A stretch of DNA of 64,000 nt, taken from NCBI GenBank assembly GCA_013399875.1, contig VXAZ01003270.1, positions 923,452 to 987,451 on the forward strand. The letters are read 5' to 3'. Source of the DNA: Gymnorhina tibicen. Taxonomy: Eukaryota > Chordata > Aves > Passeriformes > Artamidae. A program made the translations under genes and the position numbers. Below, one piece after another: positions 33,962 through 46,588 of the stretch. The notes beneath the pieces were generated by a model. The model did not search any database. It saw nothing but the letters and a program-made list of their open reading frames with translations, and had not been told where the DNA came from. Position 1 is the first letter of the stretch. The number at the start of each line of letters is the position of its first letter.

Positions 33962-36107
33962 AGAGCTTTCCAATGATAGCAGATGTGACTGAAATTGTGT
34001 TAAAGAAGTGCACTTCGTATAAGATGACATATACAAAAAAACTATTTTTAAAAGAGAAGGTATGAAAAAAGGAGTAAATAGAAAAGGAAATCAGGTGGAA
34101 AACAGCCCATGAGTAGAGACTATGAACACAGATAATTCAGATAAATTCAGATAAAACATTTATACACACCAGTAAGAACTACCATGTGGTGCAGTAAGAA
34201 GTTGAGAAGGGACACATGAGGGGTCAAGAGTATCCTGAGACTACAGACATCAGAACTAATTCAAAATAAACTCAGAAAGACACCTGAGTTAGAAAGTCAT
34301 AGAGCTCAACTCAGAGCTTTCCCTGCTATAAAACAGCCAAAGACCAGCCCTGGAAAAAGGGATGTAGCATAGTGGTTAGAACACTTTTCAAGAGTTAATG
34401 AGTGCAAGAAGATGTCCACAGAATGAACAAAGAGGATGATAACCAGTAAAAATGTATTAATAATGCCTTTTTGGTTTTTCCGATAGAGTTAAATTGGTTA
34501 AAAGCACGAAAGAAAAGACAAAGCCAAGAACTATCACATCTTTGTCACAAACTAGATAACGGGAGAAAAAGCAGCTATCTTGATGGATATGATTCAAAGA
34601 GTCATTGAGAAGATGGCTAAAACATATTGGCGAAATTTTCTCGCACAGCCTTTGCTAATATTTCCTCTCTGTAAGAGATAAAAAGCAAGTAGCATAAAAC
34701 TAGAAAATAAATGAACAATAAAATATTTCTGTTGCTAATATTTAATATTCTTCAAAGATCAACTGTACTCATCAAAAATTCTATTTATTGCAAAGAAAAT
34801 CTACCTAGTAAATACTTTCCTGACCTGGGAGTGATCCAGCCATATGTAATCATGATTGAAATTAAGGTCTCTTATTGTGATGATTGTAGTCTAATGGTGC
34901 TGCTAATTCTGACAATGTTATTAAATACTGGTAGAGTTTGTACCTCTGGACTCCTATTTATTAAACACACTTTCAGAGCCTTTCTTCTGTGAAAGCAGGA
35001 AGGAAAGAATCAACTCAGTTTTCAACTCTGAGAAATTACTTACAGAAAGAAATCCAAGAAGTGGTCTCAAATTAAGCTTAATTAAAGTTTCCATACAGAA
35101 GCTTTTTGTCACCTATAAATAACACAGCTAGGGAGGGCCAAGTATATGGATATTATCTTTGATCTTTGCTGAAATCAAGAAAGTAAAACCAGATCTGTGC
35201 ATTACTCTCCTCAGAAAATCCTTCTAGCCTAGACAAGATAAATTCAATAATTCATGTCCAGCTTCAAGAAAGGGAAAAAAGAAATTAGTCTTCTAATACT
35301 GAAATGCGCACCAGCCTGATAAGCAGAGAACAAGAATTTACTGGACAGACACTTATTCTCCCAGCACAAGTGACCTCTGGAAATCCTAAAGGCCCTGAAG
35401 AGACCAGAAAAGGAGACAGCATTCAGCTGAAGGTAAAGCCCGAAGAACAAAATATGTGGCAAGGCTTCCAGGTACATAAAAATAAGAGTTTTCCCAATTA
35501 ATGGACTCCTAAGTGGGAACAAAAAGATCTTTCCTTTCTTTCCTCCTTCCCCCAGCAGCAGAACCCTTGGAGTTACACAGAAACAACTCAAACAAGGCCC
35601 AGAGAAACGGGGGGGCGTCTCATACGGTACCCTCAGCACTTAGCAATCTCAATTTCCCTCGAGCCCACCATATTCCACGTATGCTTTGCACCCAGGGATC
35701 AAGTTCCTGATCTCTGTTTTGAGGATTTACTGAAGGCAAAAGATAGGGTCCCATCAAATCTCCAGCACAGATCAGAAAAAACTTGCTGACTGCATGACTT
35801 GTTCATTTCCTACAACCAGCCACTTCAGTGTCCTCCTTTCCACACAAAAACTACAGAAATAATCCTCTTCACAGCTGCTGATTTCTGAAACAATGTGTCT
35901 GGGGATTTTCCCATCTTCAACAGTTTACAGAGGTTTCCAGAAGCTACCTAAAAAACTGCCTTCTGCAAATTCTTTGAGTCTACAACATAAAGCAAAGAGA
36001 TTTCAGATAGATGACTTTTAAATGACAAAGTACAGAGTTTTCTAGAACTAGCAAGTTTACTTGACTTCTTACTTATAATCTCCTAGGTGGATAAAAAAGA
36101 ATGGTTC
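33962..36107. other. Unique non-coding sequence
   Basis: AT-rich DNA without a recognised gene. A possible tRNA-derived A-box sits near 34.37 kb. The 131-codon minus-strand frame at 35244-35639 overlaps two plus-strand frames and matches nothing known. Confidence 0.5.
34363..34396 (+). repeat. Possible MIR-like or tRNA-derived SINE fragment (A-box)
   Basis: The string tgtagcatagtggttagaac followed by ac closely resembles the tRNA-related head of the ancient amniote MIR SINE, including the polymerase III A-box (the agtggttag core). Similarity stops within about 15 bases and no B-box (ggttcgaatcc-like) follows at the right distance. It may be a decayed SINE head or coincidence. Confidence 0.3.
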
Positions 36108-36240
36108 CCCGGAAATGGTCTGCAGTCTCCATCCTTGGAGACTGTGAAGATACAACCAAATAAAGACCTAGGAAACCTGGTCTGATCTCACAGCTGACCC
36201 AGTTTGGAACAGGAGGTCCTACTGGAGACCTCCTGAAGTC
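36108..36240 (+). mobile_element. CR1 LINE fragment, plus orientation, diverged
   Basis: The blocks tctgcagtctccatccttgg (about 36119-36138), gagactgtgaagatacaacc, cagctgacccagtttggaac and gaggtcctactggagacct correspond to consecutive parts of the CR1 3' region, ending just short of the terminal repeats. The copy is clearly old. Confidence 0.75.
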
Positions 36241-39200
36241 TCTTAAAAAATAAAATTAAGCTGTGTTCCCATTCTGGTTTATTACATAGGTCTAAAAACT
36301 GACAAAGCCTAGAAAGAAAAACAAATATATATTAAAGACCTTTGAATTAAATATTTTACTCCTCAAGTTCCAAAATGCTAAAGGTTTGATTTTATAGCAG
36401 TATTGATAAATTCTTGGCCCGTTTTAGCAGTTTGCCCTAGTCATTTCTCATTTGCCATGGCTAAAAAAAAGACACTGGACAGACAGACCTCTGGTCTGAC
36501 ATAGCAGGGCTTTTGAGATGGCTGACATAAGGGAAAATGAGGCATTGTTTATCTGTCAGACCAGGAAGTAATATGTTGTCAGAGGTTTCCATGGAAGCAG
36601 CACAGCATAGTTCAGTGTCAAGCATGCTGCATAAATAATGCTTTTAGAATACTCAAGCTGCAGATTATTAGAAAGACAGAAGAAAGTTCACATCACAAAT
36701 CATACTATAAGGCAGGGAGGTAATCAAAAGACAAACTGCTGCCTCAATGCCAGCAAACTCACAAGGATTTCAAAATGTTAAATGTAAGTTTACGGCTGCA
36801 ACTAAATTCATCTCCTCAGTGCAAGAGTACAAGAACAGAAAATACTCTCAAAAATGTTTAAGAGCATTCCAATCTAGCAGTTTCAAAGGTCACATCTATT
36901 TAGTGTTTTAGTCTGGATGAGAATTCACGTTTGAAGCAATCACCTCCAGGCTTCAGCAGGCGTGGCAGAGCAGCTGGATTCCTTGCCAATGAAGCCAAGG
37001 TGGAGCTGCACCTCCTGCACACTGACCATAGGTGACCACCGGGCTCCTGGGGTGGTCCAGTGTGAAACCTCCAAAATGCACATGGTGTGGACATCAGCAG
37101 CTCTGCAGCAACTCGATGGGTTGACCCCTACTGCTTCATGCTACTGCTCCACACTGTGGCTGATGCAAACACAGCCAGAGATGCTGAACACTTAAAATCA
37201 AAGCTTGGAAGGAAGCAGGGTCCCCAAAATGAGATTCAGGGATTAGTCTTTCTGGATCCTCAGAAATCTGGGGGACTTGGAGAACTCCCCTTTGGGCTGC
37301 TTGCTGATTATGAATAGTCTGGGAACTACTCCTCTGATGCCCACGCTCCTCACCCTGCTGCAAATCTCTGTGTGGTGGCCAGTGACAACAAACCCCCCAA
37401 GCAGGAGACCTCTCTGCCAGTAGCTTGCAGCCAACTCCTCTTTGCAAGGAAGGTGCTCGTGATTCAGGGCACATCCCAGAAGCCACCCTACAATTGTCCT
37501 TTGTTGGCTTCCTCATACATATATATAAATGCACTGCTTGAGGGAATGAAGTGAAGAAAGAGAAGAGCTATGATTAATGTTAATACAATCACTGAGTTTC
37601 ACTCAAATCAGTAAATTGCAGATGCTGAATGTTTGGGAAATTCCTCACCTTTCAATCTCCAATCACTCCATTAGCTGGCTGTATTTATCAAACTCCACAA
37701 AACAAAGTACAACAGATCTGATAAACTCTGACAGCACTGGGGATCTGACAGAGGAAAGCAGGAAGGAAAGAGGAGAGCCAGGGAAGTAAGACCCATTTGC
37801 ATGTTCCAGGGAGCACTCAGATGTGGTGGTGAGGGGTACCCTAAAGTAATCAGAAAAAGCCCAAAGCAAAGCCTGGGCCAGCTGACCCAGCAGACCCACA
37901 AAAAGCCCTTTCTACCTCTACCCAAACTGCCAACAAAAATGGAGCAAGAATAATCAACACAGGATTACATGAACTGTTTAAGTCAACTGAATTTATCATT
38001 TACCATCAACTCAAAGGTCCTCTTTCAATGTTCATTAACTCAGCAGTGGCTGGGGATGTTTACCACATCTCACATTACAGCAACCTTCATCATAAGTGAA
38101 GGTTTAATGTGTGAAATGGTAATCTACAAATGTTCCGAGCAAACACTCAGAGGTCAGTCATTTCATTACATCTTGATTTTACCATTCAGATTATTCTCAC
38201 TTGTAATAACACCACGTGAGAAGTTACTCTGAGTAGTGTGGAGCAAAATCATAGCCAAAACATACAATTTAACATATCATTTTTAATTTTTGGAGGGAGT
38301 AAAGGTAAATGCAAAAAAAATAATCAATTTCAGGAGATTGTAATTATTTTCTTTTTCCAGGGCTATGACCATAAGCCTCATATACAGAAAAATAGCAAAA
38401 TATCCCTTAAAAATACTAGCTAAAGCTGCATCTAGGCTGTTTTATACTTACAGAAGCAATATAAAGTGCTATACTATTTTACTGCAAGTACCAGTATGAA
38501 TGGTGATATTTGTTGTCACAGACCTCAGTACCTCTGAACAAAAGATAGTTGAAAAACAAAATATCTTGTTAGAATGATAATTATGAACAAAAATATAATG
38601 GCTATTGTTTCAGATGAAGAACACATGATCACACCAGAAATTTAAATCCCTGAAGCAAATCACAACAGTGACTTGAGCCTGAATCTGTTCATCCATGCTT
38701 GAATTCTCAAATGATCAGTCTAGCAAGTACCCTCAGCTGATCTTCTCTAATGTGCTTGAGTTTTCAGGGATACTTGCAGAGCATCTTCATTTCATTCTGC
38801 AATGGAAGGATTGTTCTAAAATCCTTATTATTTCTAAATAACTGGAAATGCTGTCTAACAGCCAGTTTCTCTTTTTCCCAAATAAATATCGGTGAGAGCT
38901 TGCTTTTAAGAGAGCTCTGCAGTGTGAAGGATTCAGCTGGAGAACTTTAAAAGAAATATCATTGGTAGTGCAGAACTTTTTTTATGCTGTCATAAAGCCA
39001 GGAGAAGTCAATTAGGTCTAGTACTTCATTAATGATGTTCACAAATCACATTTACGGCAAGTCTCATATCTGTTGCTCTGTAAGAATGTGCCATTTGGAA
39101 AGACTGGTTTTGACACCCTTATATGATGGCATTGCAGCTACTGCTGGGGCAATTAATTTTTACTTGTGCTCTGGAGAAACCAAGCAAAACTTTCTAAGGC

Positions 39201-40312
39201 ATTTGGCCAATTACACACTCTTTAGGGCAATGAAGCCTTTGCAGGAAGCTTGGCTTTATATTACCACTACGATCAAAGCTTTAATGAAATTGCTTCATGA
39301 CAGAAGCCAGTGGACTATTGAGAAAAAGCTACAAAAATAAATTAATGCACAATTGTGAATCTGCAAAAAGACATATCTTTCAGGTTTCTGACTTTTTATT
39401 AATGTGCTCCACCAAGCAGCCTCCCCCGTGTACAGTTCTAGCAGATATTACAAGAACACCTTTTCTTTTTGATAAATGATAAAGGCCATCCATGGGATCT
39501 TCATAATGGGAGTGTTGTATTCCCTTTGTTTTATTACAGTATTTCCAGAGGAAAGGTGTTACTCTGTTCTCATGGGGAAAACTTGGAAGATCTGGAGTTC
39601 CTTTATGGATGCACTGGCATAAAAATCTACAGGGGAACCTGGGGAATTGCAGGCTGTTCTGCAGCTCTGATACAGCACATCCCTACTAATATATGTGTCA
39701 GAGCATTGTAAAAAAAATAGCAGTGAAGTTTAAACAGAGCAATAAAAACTGTAGTTTGGGAAGAGGCAAAACTTTGAAGATTCTTCCTGACTACGGCTCT
39801 GCTGTACACACAGCCCCGCACGAACCTGATCCCCTCATACATGTGCACAGCACACGAAGTAGGGTGCTGAGCTTGCACAATTTCCTGGCTGCAGCCCCAT
39901 CTGTGAAGTGTTTCTGAGTCACAGAGGATGTTAATGAGTTTCTTTGAAATGCAAGTAGAGGGAGTAAGGCACCTGCAGCAGACAGACACACTGCAGCATC
40001 CTCCCCCGGAGGCCAGCGAGCCTCAGGTGCCTCTCGGGGTAAAGGCTACCCCAGCACAGTGTGAGGTTACCGATTCCCTTACAGTACCTTGCCCGACCCT
40101 GATCAAGCCAAGCCATGAGCCCAGCCAGTGAGATACCTTGAGCTACTCACCACAGGTCAAGTCCCTCCCTAGGCAGGGGACTGTAATAAGCTTGCAAAGA
40201 GGGAAAAGAGGGTCTGGGGGGGGAAACCTATAAGGAGGAGAAGGAAATTCTCTTAATAGAAAGCACACCTTCGCTGTTGTTTTTAACCCTGCTTTTTCTG
40301 AATTCACCCTTC

Positions 40313-40329
40313 TTTTTTTTTTTTTTTTT
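40313..40329. repeat. Poly-T tract
   Basis: Seventeen T in a row, followed by ag. The arrangement resembles a strong splice acceptor, but no exon is recognisable behind it. Confidence 0.9.
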
Positions 40330-41018
40330 AGGTCCTCAAAGACAAAATACAAGGGTAAAATCTTTGTGAAAATATTTCCTCAACAGTACAGAGAAGAACC
40401 AGGCTCCAGTGCAAAGCCTTCACCTGGATTAAGTCTCCTGTACTACATGCTGAGCAACAGAGTTATCTATGAAGGCACGCAGATGTGGAATAACTCAGAA
40501 AACACACCAGTGTCTACACACAAGGAGCCCAGAGGCACCTTATCCCTTGTCTGAGGTCCTGATGGGAACACTGAAGAGGTAAGTTGCTGGTCTGGATCTT
40601 GATATGAATCTGCACTTTGGTGATAGCAAAAGCCACCTTGCCTGACTGTCAGCACAGATAACAAGTGGAGGAATTTATCATCTTAGGGACTGTAACCCCA
40701 TGATAATTACATACAAACGCAAAAATAAACCACAGCTTGTGTGAATCTACATAGGCAAGTGACTGAGGGCAACCAAAAAACCACAGCTGAAATGCAAAGA
40801 GTAAATTCATCCCATTACCTCGCTGGCTGGAGGATCCCAAAACGTCGGGCTGCAGAGACACACAGCGCAAGGACACAGGTACTGTCAGGTTTCCGCACCG
40901 TTTTTCTCCAGGTCTTGGCATTCCTATCTGCAAGGTCACCTGAGCAATCTACCATCTAACCCTTTCCTCCCAAAATATCTCATGGTCAGTACCCTCTAAC
41001 ACAGACTAGAAACTTTAC

Positions 41019-41033
41019 TTTTTTTTTTTTTTT
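41019..41033. repeat. Poly-T tract
   Basis: Fifteen consecutive T bases. Confidence 0.9.
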
Positions 41034-41484
41034 GGATGTTTCATACAGGATCCAAAATATCCATATTCTCTTTCAGAGTGGTGTTTTTCTTGTATTTGAT
41101 TGGTTTGCCTTTACCAAGCATGTTACAGAAAGGTGTATGTGAAGATTTTGAGATATTCTTTCTTTTGAAATATCATTTTATGGTAGTTTATTTAAACAAT
41201 GACTTGTAAGTAAGTTCATATTTACTTGTTCCTGTTATGCTTTTCATTTTCAGGCCAGGAGAGGAGTGCAAGGAAGAAAGGGCAAGGCGGGATGGTGCAG
41301 AAATGGTCACCAGTGGCAGCTCCTGGGAAGCTAGCATCTCATCAGGATACCAAGGCTTGTTACAGAGTAGAAACAAGGAATCAGAAGTGCAGTACTCATG
41401 ACGGATTGTCTTAAAAAGGTTGATTCCTGTACAGCTGAGAGACACAGCAGCCCTGGGATCAGGGAAGAGCTGTTGAAGTCTAGA

Positions 41485-41555
41485 CAGGAGCTCTTATCCC
41501 TGGTCTGCCACTCTTGGGTGACCCCAGTGAAGTGCTGATTTGCTAATCTTCAGCT
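41485..41555 (+). repeat. Possible diverged MIR core fragment
   Basis: tggtctgccactcttgggtg, then acccc, agtgaagtgct and cttcag follow the order of the MIR core (ctgccact, gtgacc, aagt, cttc/cctcag). Spacing is roughly conserved and there are many substitutions. Such remnants are known in bird genomes but are rare and heavily decayed, so this is tentative. Confidence 0.3.
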
Positions 41556-43964
41556 GGGCAAGCTTGCTGCAGTATTTACTGTGAAACATCTGCAGACAAG
41601 AAGAGCACAACAGCTGAAAGAGCACAACATAGCAATAACTGCCAAATTAAACCCTGCAGGGTTCACAGGGGTCCATCCCTCAGGTTTGCGCTGATTTTCA
41701 GAGATGAGTCTGTCCCACACTAGAGGAGAGGTGAACATAGAGCAAGACTCAGCAACACGTATAGCACAGCCTGAGGGATGCTCATCCTATTAGCCATGAG
41801 CTTTAGCCAAATGAGCCCCATTTTCATGAGGCGCATTTGCTGGAAAAGCACAAGCCGCTGCAGTAGCCAAGCAAGGTCACACATTGTGTTTCGGGGAAGC
41901 TACTGCAGTGTCTGGGCTTCCTGGAAGACTCATAAAAACCACCATCCAGATACAGAAAATAATATTGTTTAATGGACCAAACGGTTATCAGTGGTCCTCA
42001 GTGTGCAGTTGATAGGAAGCATGGCTTGTTGCAGGCCAGAGAGATGCCCCTGAGAGTGGACCGCTGAGGCTCGGTACAGGAGGGCTGCTGAAGTGACCAC
42101 AGAGGTCACTTCAGGCTCACCAGCGCCATGGTACCTGCCGCCACTGGGAGAGTAAGAAATCCCTCCCCTTTTTGCAGCTGGATCCTCTCCTAATGGTAAT
42201 GAGACACTCAGAAAGAAAGCATTTACTTAGACAAACATCATCATTTGTCTAAGCCACGGCAATAATAAACCTTCTCTTGCCAGAATTCACTTACATTGAA
42301 TGATGACTCTTAACTAAATGCATTTTTCCCATGAATTCCCCTGGTACATTAACTTTACAGAGAGCAAATAACTGTCCCATCTCTAAGGAAATCCATATTA
42401 ATCTTACAAATCTGCAGGACAGAAGAAAGGCAGCTACTGCTGCCTCAGACACACACCGTGGCCCCATTTCTGCAGACCTTTGCAGCTCCTGTAGACGCTG
42501 CAACAAAACGCCCCCGGGGCAGGCAGCCACCCGCTTTGTGCTGGTATCGATGCTCATCCAGACAAAGCCCCTGAGGCTGGCAGGCAGGCAAGCCAAGGCA
42601 CTGACTCCAGGATGTGCAAAGCAGGCTGTCGATTCAACATGCTCTTGCCACCAGCTTACTGATGGCACTTTAAATGACAGGCTCTTCAATTACTTTCAAT
42701 GAGGAATGTAAAATAAAAAAATAAAAGGAAAATCCAGCCGGTGCATTTAATGTTCTTTTCATGAGACCAAGGCTCATGCAAAAGGCATGGGGAAACAAGC
42801 CACAGTGTGCCTTCTAGCTGGCCAGGCTGTCTGGGATGGCTGAGGTGACCAAGTGGTTAAAGGAGGAGCTACCTCTGGTCCATGGGGTGACAGACTGTGT
42901 GGTAGCTGCAGGTCTGCAAAGAAGAAACCTGGTCACCAGCTCTGCTTCAGTGTGCCTGAACCAATGGGTAGGCACTGAGGAGCTACATAAATGTCCTCCT
43001 AACCCCAACACCCACTCAGGACAGGTCTGTGTGGAACCATCAAGAGGGAAGGAAGCGCTGGTGACAAAAGTTAAAAAGATCCTCTAGGAAGTGAAGTGCT
43101 TTACCTTTACTTGGAAATTCATATTTTACCACATTTCTAAGACATTTCCCGGGGATAAGAAATGGGGTTTTTTTGCAGCCAGCTCTACAGAATTAATGAA
43201 AACCTTCAACTTCCCAGGACCCTGGGGTCCCCTGGGGGCAATTGTCCCAATTAACATGTTCTTGATTGCTTGTCATTAGGCTTTTAGAGTGTGAAAAAGT
43301 GTTGCAGAGAAATCACAGTTCAGCCACCTAGCTAATCCAGTGGAACATTTTTATTGTTGCATCTGAGTGAAGAAGCCATAAAACTGAGAGAGAGAAACTG
43401 TGCTGAATCTTTCCAGCTCTTTGAGCAAGTACCCCCCAAAGATTTTGCATGATTTCCCCTCTCCCAGCTGTAATTTAAATAGCCCAAAACCTATGGCTTG
43501 TGTAGGAGTTTGTTATATGCTTTATTCTCTCATAACTTACACTTGAGGCCTGGTGGTGCAGAAAGTGTTGACAAATTAAAGGCTCAAGGCACACCAGGGA
43601 AGCTCTTCCAATAATCCCAGGGTGAATCATGACCTGAACACAATTATTAATGGAGATAATAATTGTGAAGATGAGGCACAGTCTTTCTGCCTTTATCCCC
43701 TCCACCTGCAGAGCCTGCACACACAGACCTTTGTCTCTGCCCAAGGGCTGCCTTAAGCATTCCTTAGCATGGATGTGATCATCAAACAGGCTCACAGGAA
43801 TCTGCAGCACAACCTTCCCATTAAAAATCACAAGGTGTTTTGAACCTTCTGTTATGTGGGCACTGGCCCAGCCTCAGCTGTGACTAGCGCTCTCAGTTGA
43901 GGTAGACCAGGTGTACAGGCCAAAATAGGAGTCACCTGAGGAATAAATGGGTACGTTCCAGGTT

Positions 43965-44255
43965 ACTGGGGAGCCCAAAACCAGACACAGTGCTCCAGGC
44001 ACCACTCATAAATCCCAAATAGAAAAAAAGAATGGTCCTCAACCTGCTGCCTGTGTTTTCATTAAGGCAGCCCAGGATGTGGTTCTGAATCGTTCTTCAC
44101 CACAAGGGCATGTTGCTGGCTCTTGTTCAACTTGTCCATCAGGACTTTCTGACTGTTGTACAAACAGAGCTGTACACCCCACCCAGCCCACACTGTCTGC
44201 TTTGTTTTGTCGATGTATGCTGGCAGGTTCAGGACTTAATCCTGTCTGTTACGGT
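43965..44255 (-). mobile_element. CR1 LINE fragment, minus orientation
   Basis: gggagcccaaaaccagacac, agtgctccaggcaccactca, aaggcagcccaggatgtggt, ccacaagggcatgttgctgg and ctcttgttcaacttgtccatc appear in the order expected for a CR1 3' half in reverse orientation. Its own terminal 3' end is missing on the left side. It lies about 45 bases from a plus-strand CR1 of a different subfamily. Confidence 0.85.
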
Positions 44256-44299
44256 GTTAGATAACCCTCCAAATGCAGCACTTTTTAATAGTGCCCACC

Positions 44300-44788
44300 T
44301 CTGGGGTCACCAACATAAGAAGGACGTGGACCTCTTAAGTGGGTCCAGAGGAGGGCCATTAATAAATATGATAAAAGGGCTGGTGCACTTCTCCTGTGAA
44401 GAGAGGCTGAGAGAGTTGGGGTAGTTCAGCACAGAGAAGAAAAGGCTCCAGGGACACCTTCTAGCCCCTTCCAGCACCTGAAGGGGCTACAAGAGAGCTG
44501 GTGACTTTTTACAAGGCCTGTAGTAACAGGACAAGGGGAAATGGCTTTAAACTGAAACAGGGCAGGTTTAGATCAGATGTTACTGTGAGGATGGTCAGAC
44601 TGGCACAGGTTGCTCAGAGAAGTAGTGGATGCACCATTCCTGGGAGTGTACAAGGCCAGGGTGGATGGGACTTTGAGCAACCTGGTCTACTGGAATGTGT
44701 CCCTGCCCACTGCAGGGGGTTTGGAACTGGATGATTTCCGAGGTTCCTTCCAACTGAAAGCGCTCTGTGATCGTATGATTCTATGATA
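44300..44788 (+). mobile_element. CR1 LINE 3' end, plus orientation
   Basis: It has gtcaccaacataagaaggac, gtccagaggagggccattaa, ctgtgaagagaggctgagag, acaaggggaaatggctttaa, caggttgctcagagaagtag, ctttgagcaacctggtctac and gaggttccttccaactgaaa, ending in tatgattctatgata repeats. About 490 bases of the ORF2 end and 3' untranslated region are present. The C-terminal reading frame is broken by indels, since the pieces corresponding to consecutive protein segments lie in different registers. Relative to the copy at 27978-28395 it is in the opposite orientation. Confidence 0.95.
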
Positions 44789-45979
44789 GATGCTGCTATC
44801 CACTGAAACAATAAGGGCAGGGTGGAAAGTGTGCTCCGAGAGCAAGGCTAACCAGGCTGCTTAAGGATACACACTGGAAAGAACTCCAGTGACTGGATGG
44901 ACAAGGAATTTTCACCAGCGGCAGGTCCCTCCTGCCATTCCCAGTGATCAGAACTTATAAGGACTACTGTATAGACTGGAGGAAAGTCAGAAAAGGAGAC
45001 AGAGGATTAATTATTTCTGTTTCTCTCTCAGTAATTACAGAACATCCATATTGCATAATGTCAGTCCCTAATATTTCTAAAAATAAATAACTTGCAGTAA
45101 GGCTTATCAGGCAAAATTAAAAACCTGACATAAAGTATCCTGACTCTTTCATGTGGATGCCTCAGCAGGGGAATAGACCCCAGACAAGAACATCTATATT
45201 TCCTTTCCAGTCACTTGGGTTAACAGGGATGAAAAAGAAGCAACCAACAGTGCCAGACATGCTCCATGTTACACCTACCACACTGAGTGCAGCCAAGATC
45301 GCTGTGTCTGGCACCTGCCCACAGTGAACAAAATGTCCAAACTGCAGTAGCCCCAGCTGTCAAATGACCCACCAATCCCATGCAGAAAGATGACTTCTCT
45401 CTGCAGCATGGAGCCAGGAAAAGCATGCTCTTGTTTCTCCTTTCTTCAGCTCATCAGCCCTAGAAGATGAAGGGCAACAAAGGCAATGAGTTCTGATCCT
45501 TGCCTATTTTCAATTAATTTTATCTAGACTGGGCAAAAGCCATGGTTGAAATGATCCTAAACTCTCCCAAATGGAATTAAGCATTTATGAACTGTTTCTT
45601 TGAGCTTTGCTTTTTTACACAGTATTTACTAAGCATGACACCCTGCAACTCCCAGTGACTCATATTTACTTATTTGGACACTATGCACACACCTTTTCCC
45701 ACAATTAAACCTCAGAATGTATGGAGACATTCATCTGTACCTTTAGATGTGTTCCTAATATCATACACTTAGGAATGTTCAATTACAAAGTGACCATTGA
45801 CATTCAGCTAGAGCACAACAAGGTTTCAATGTTTAGACCTCTGGTAAGGTTAAATTTATTTTTACTAGTGTAAACATATCCTCAGAGCTCCTTGACATGG
45901 CATTTCAAATCTAACATCTGCCTTTAAAATTGCTCCTGGGACATAACAATCCTATATAACAGTGCAGGCATAGTGAGGA
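44789..45979. other. Unique non-coding sequence
   Basis: No gene or repeat recognised. Composition is moderately AT-rich. Confidence 0.55.
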
Positions 45980-46588
45980 CTGGCTGGAAAGTAGTTTTGC
46001 AGAAAAGTATTTGAGGGTCACAGTGGACAACAGCATGAATCAGCAATATGTCATTACAGCAACAAAGGTAAAAAATCTCCTGGTCAGATTGAAAAGGGTG
46101 ATCCTTCTCCTCTATCAGCACTCATGAGATCATATCTAGAGTATTATGACCAGATTTGTACCAGAAATAATAAACTGGAGGATGTCCAATGAAGGGATGC
46201 AGCTCTTGCCCTGTGAGAGAATTAGGTTCATTCAGTCTGGAGAAGAAAAGGCTCAGAGGAGATGTTGCTTCCTTTAAAAGAAATACCTAATAGGAGGATG
46301 TGGGGAAGCCAGAGGCAGGCATTTCTCAGAGGCTGAGGCTGACAGCAAAAGGGCTATGGGTAACAGTCATGAGACACAACACAGGGAATTCCAATCAGAC
46401 ATCAGGGAAACATTTTTAACATGAAAGTGGTCAAATCATCAGCACAGGCTGTACAGAGAGGTTGTAGAATCCCCGTGTTTGGAGATACTCACAACTTGAC
46501 AAGATCCTGGCCTTGCTGTGAGGAGGGACTTGGACTAGAGCAGGTACCTCCCAGCCTGTATCATTCCACTACCCTATGATTCTGTGAC
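45980..46588 (+). mobile_element. CR1 LINE, old copy, plus orientation, with 3' end
   Basis: tggctggaaagtagttttgc, gtcacagtggacaacagcat, aatcagcaatatgtcattac, agtctggagaagaaaaggct, aggctgtacagagaggttgt, gtttggagatactcacaact and gacttggactagagcaggta follow CR1 order. The copy ends with accctatgattctgtga at 46588. Many substitutions and deletions show it is old. No coding potential remains. Confidence 0.92.

Larger units (their letters stand above)
36241..43964. other. Unique non-coding sequence with a GC-richer block at 36.9-37.6 kb
   Basis: Nearly 8 kb without a certain interspersed repeat. The block at 36900-37555 is GC-richer and open in several frames (132 codons on minus at 37136-37534, 64 on minus at 36900-37094). 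The frames lie in different registers and match no known family, so a decayed pseudogene or an unknown repeat is possible. An antisense pair of 132 and 123 codons at 42291-42702 is likewise unsupported. Confidence 0.45.

Noticed and set aside
42291..42702. Antisense pair of 132- and 123-codon frames
   Set aside because: Open on both strands over the same GC-richer segment, which is a composition effect. No known protein is recognised in either translation.
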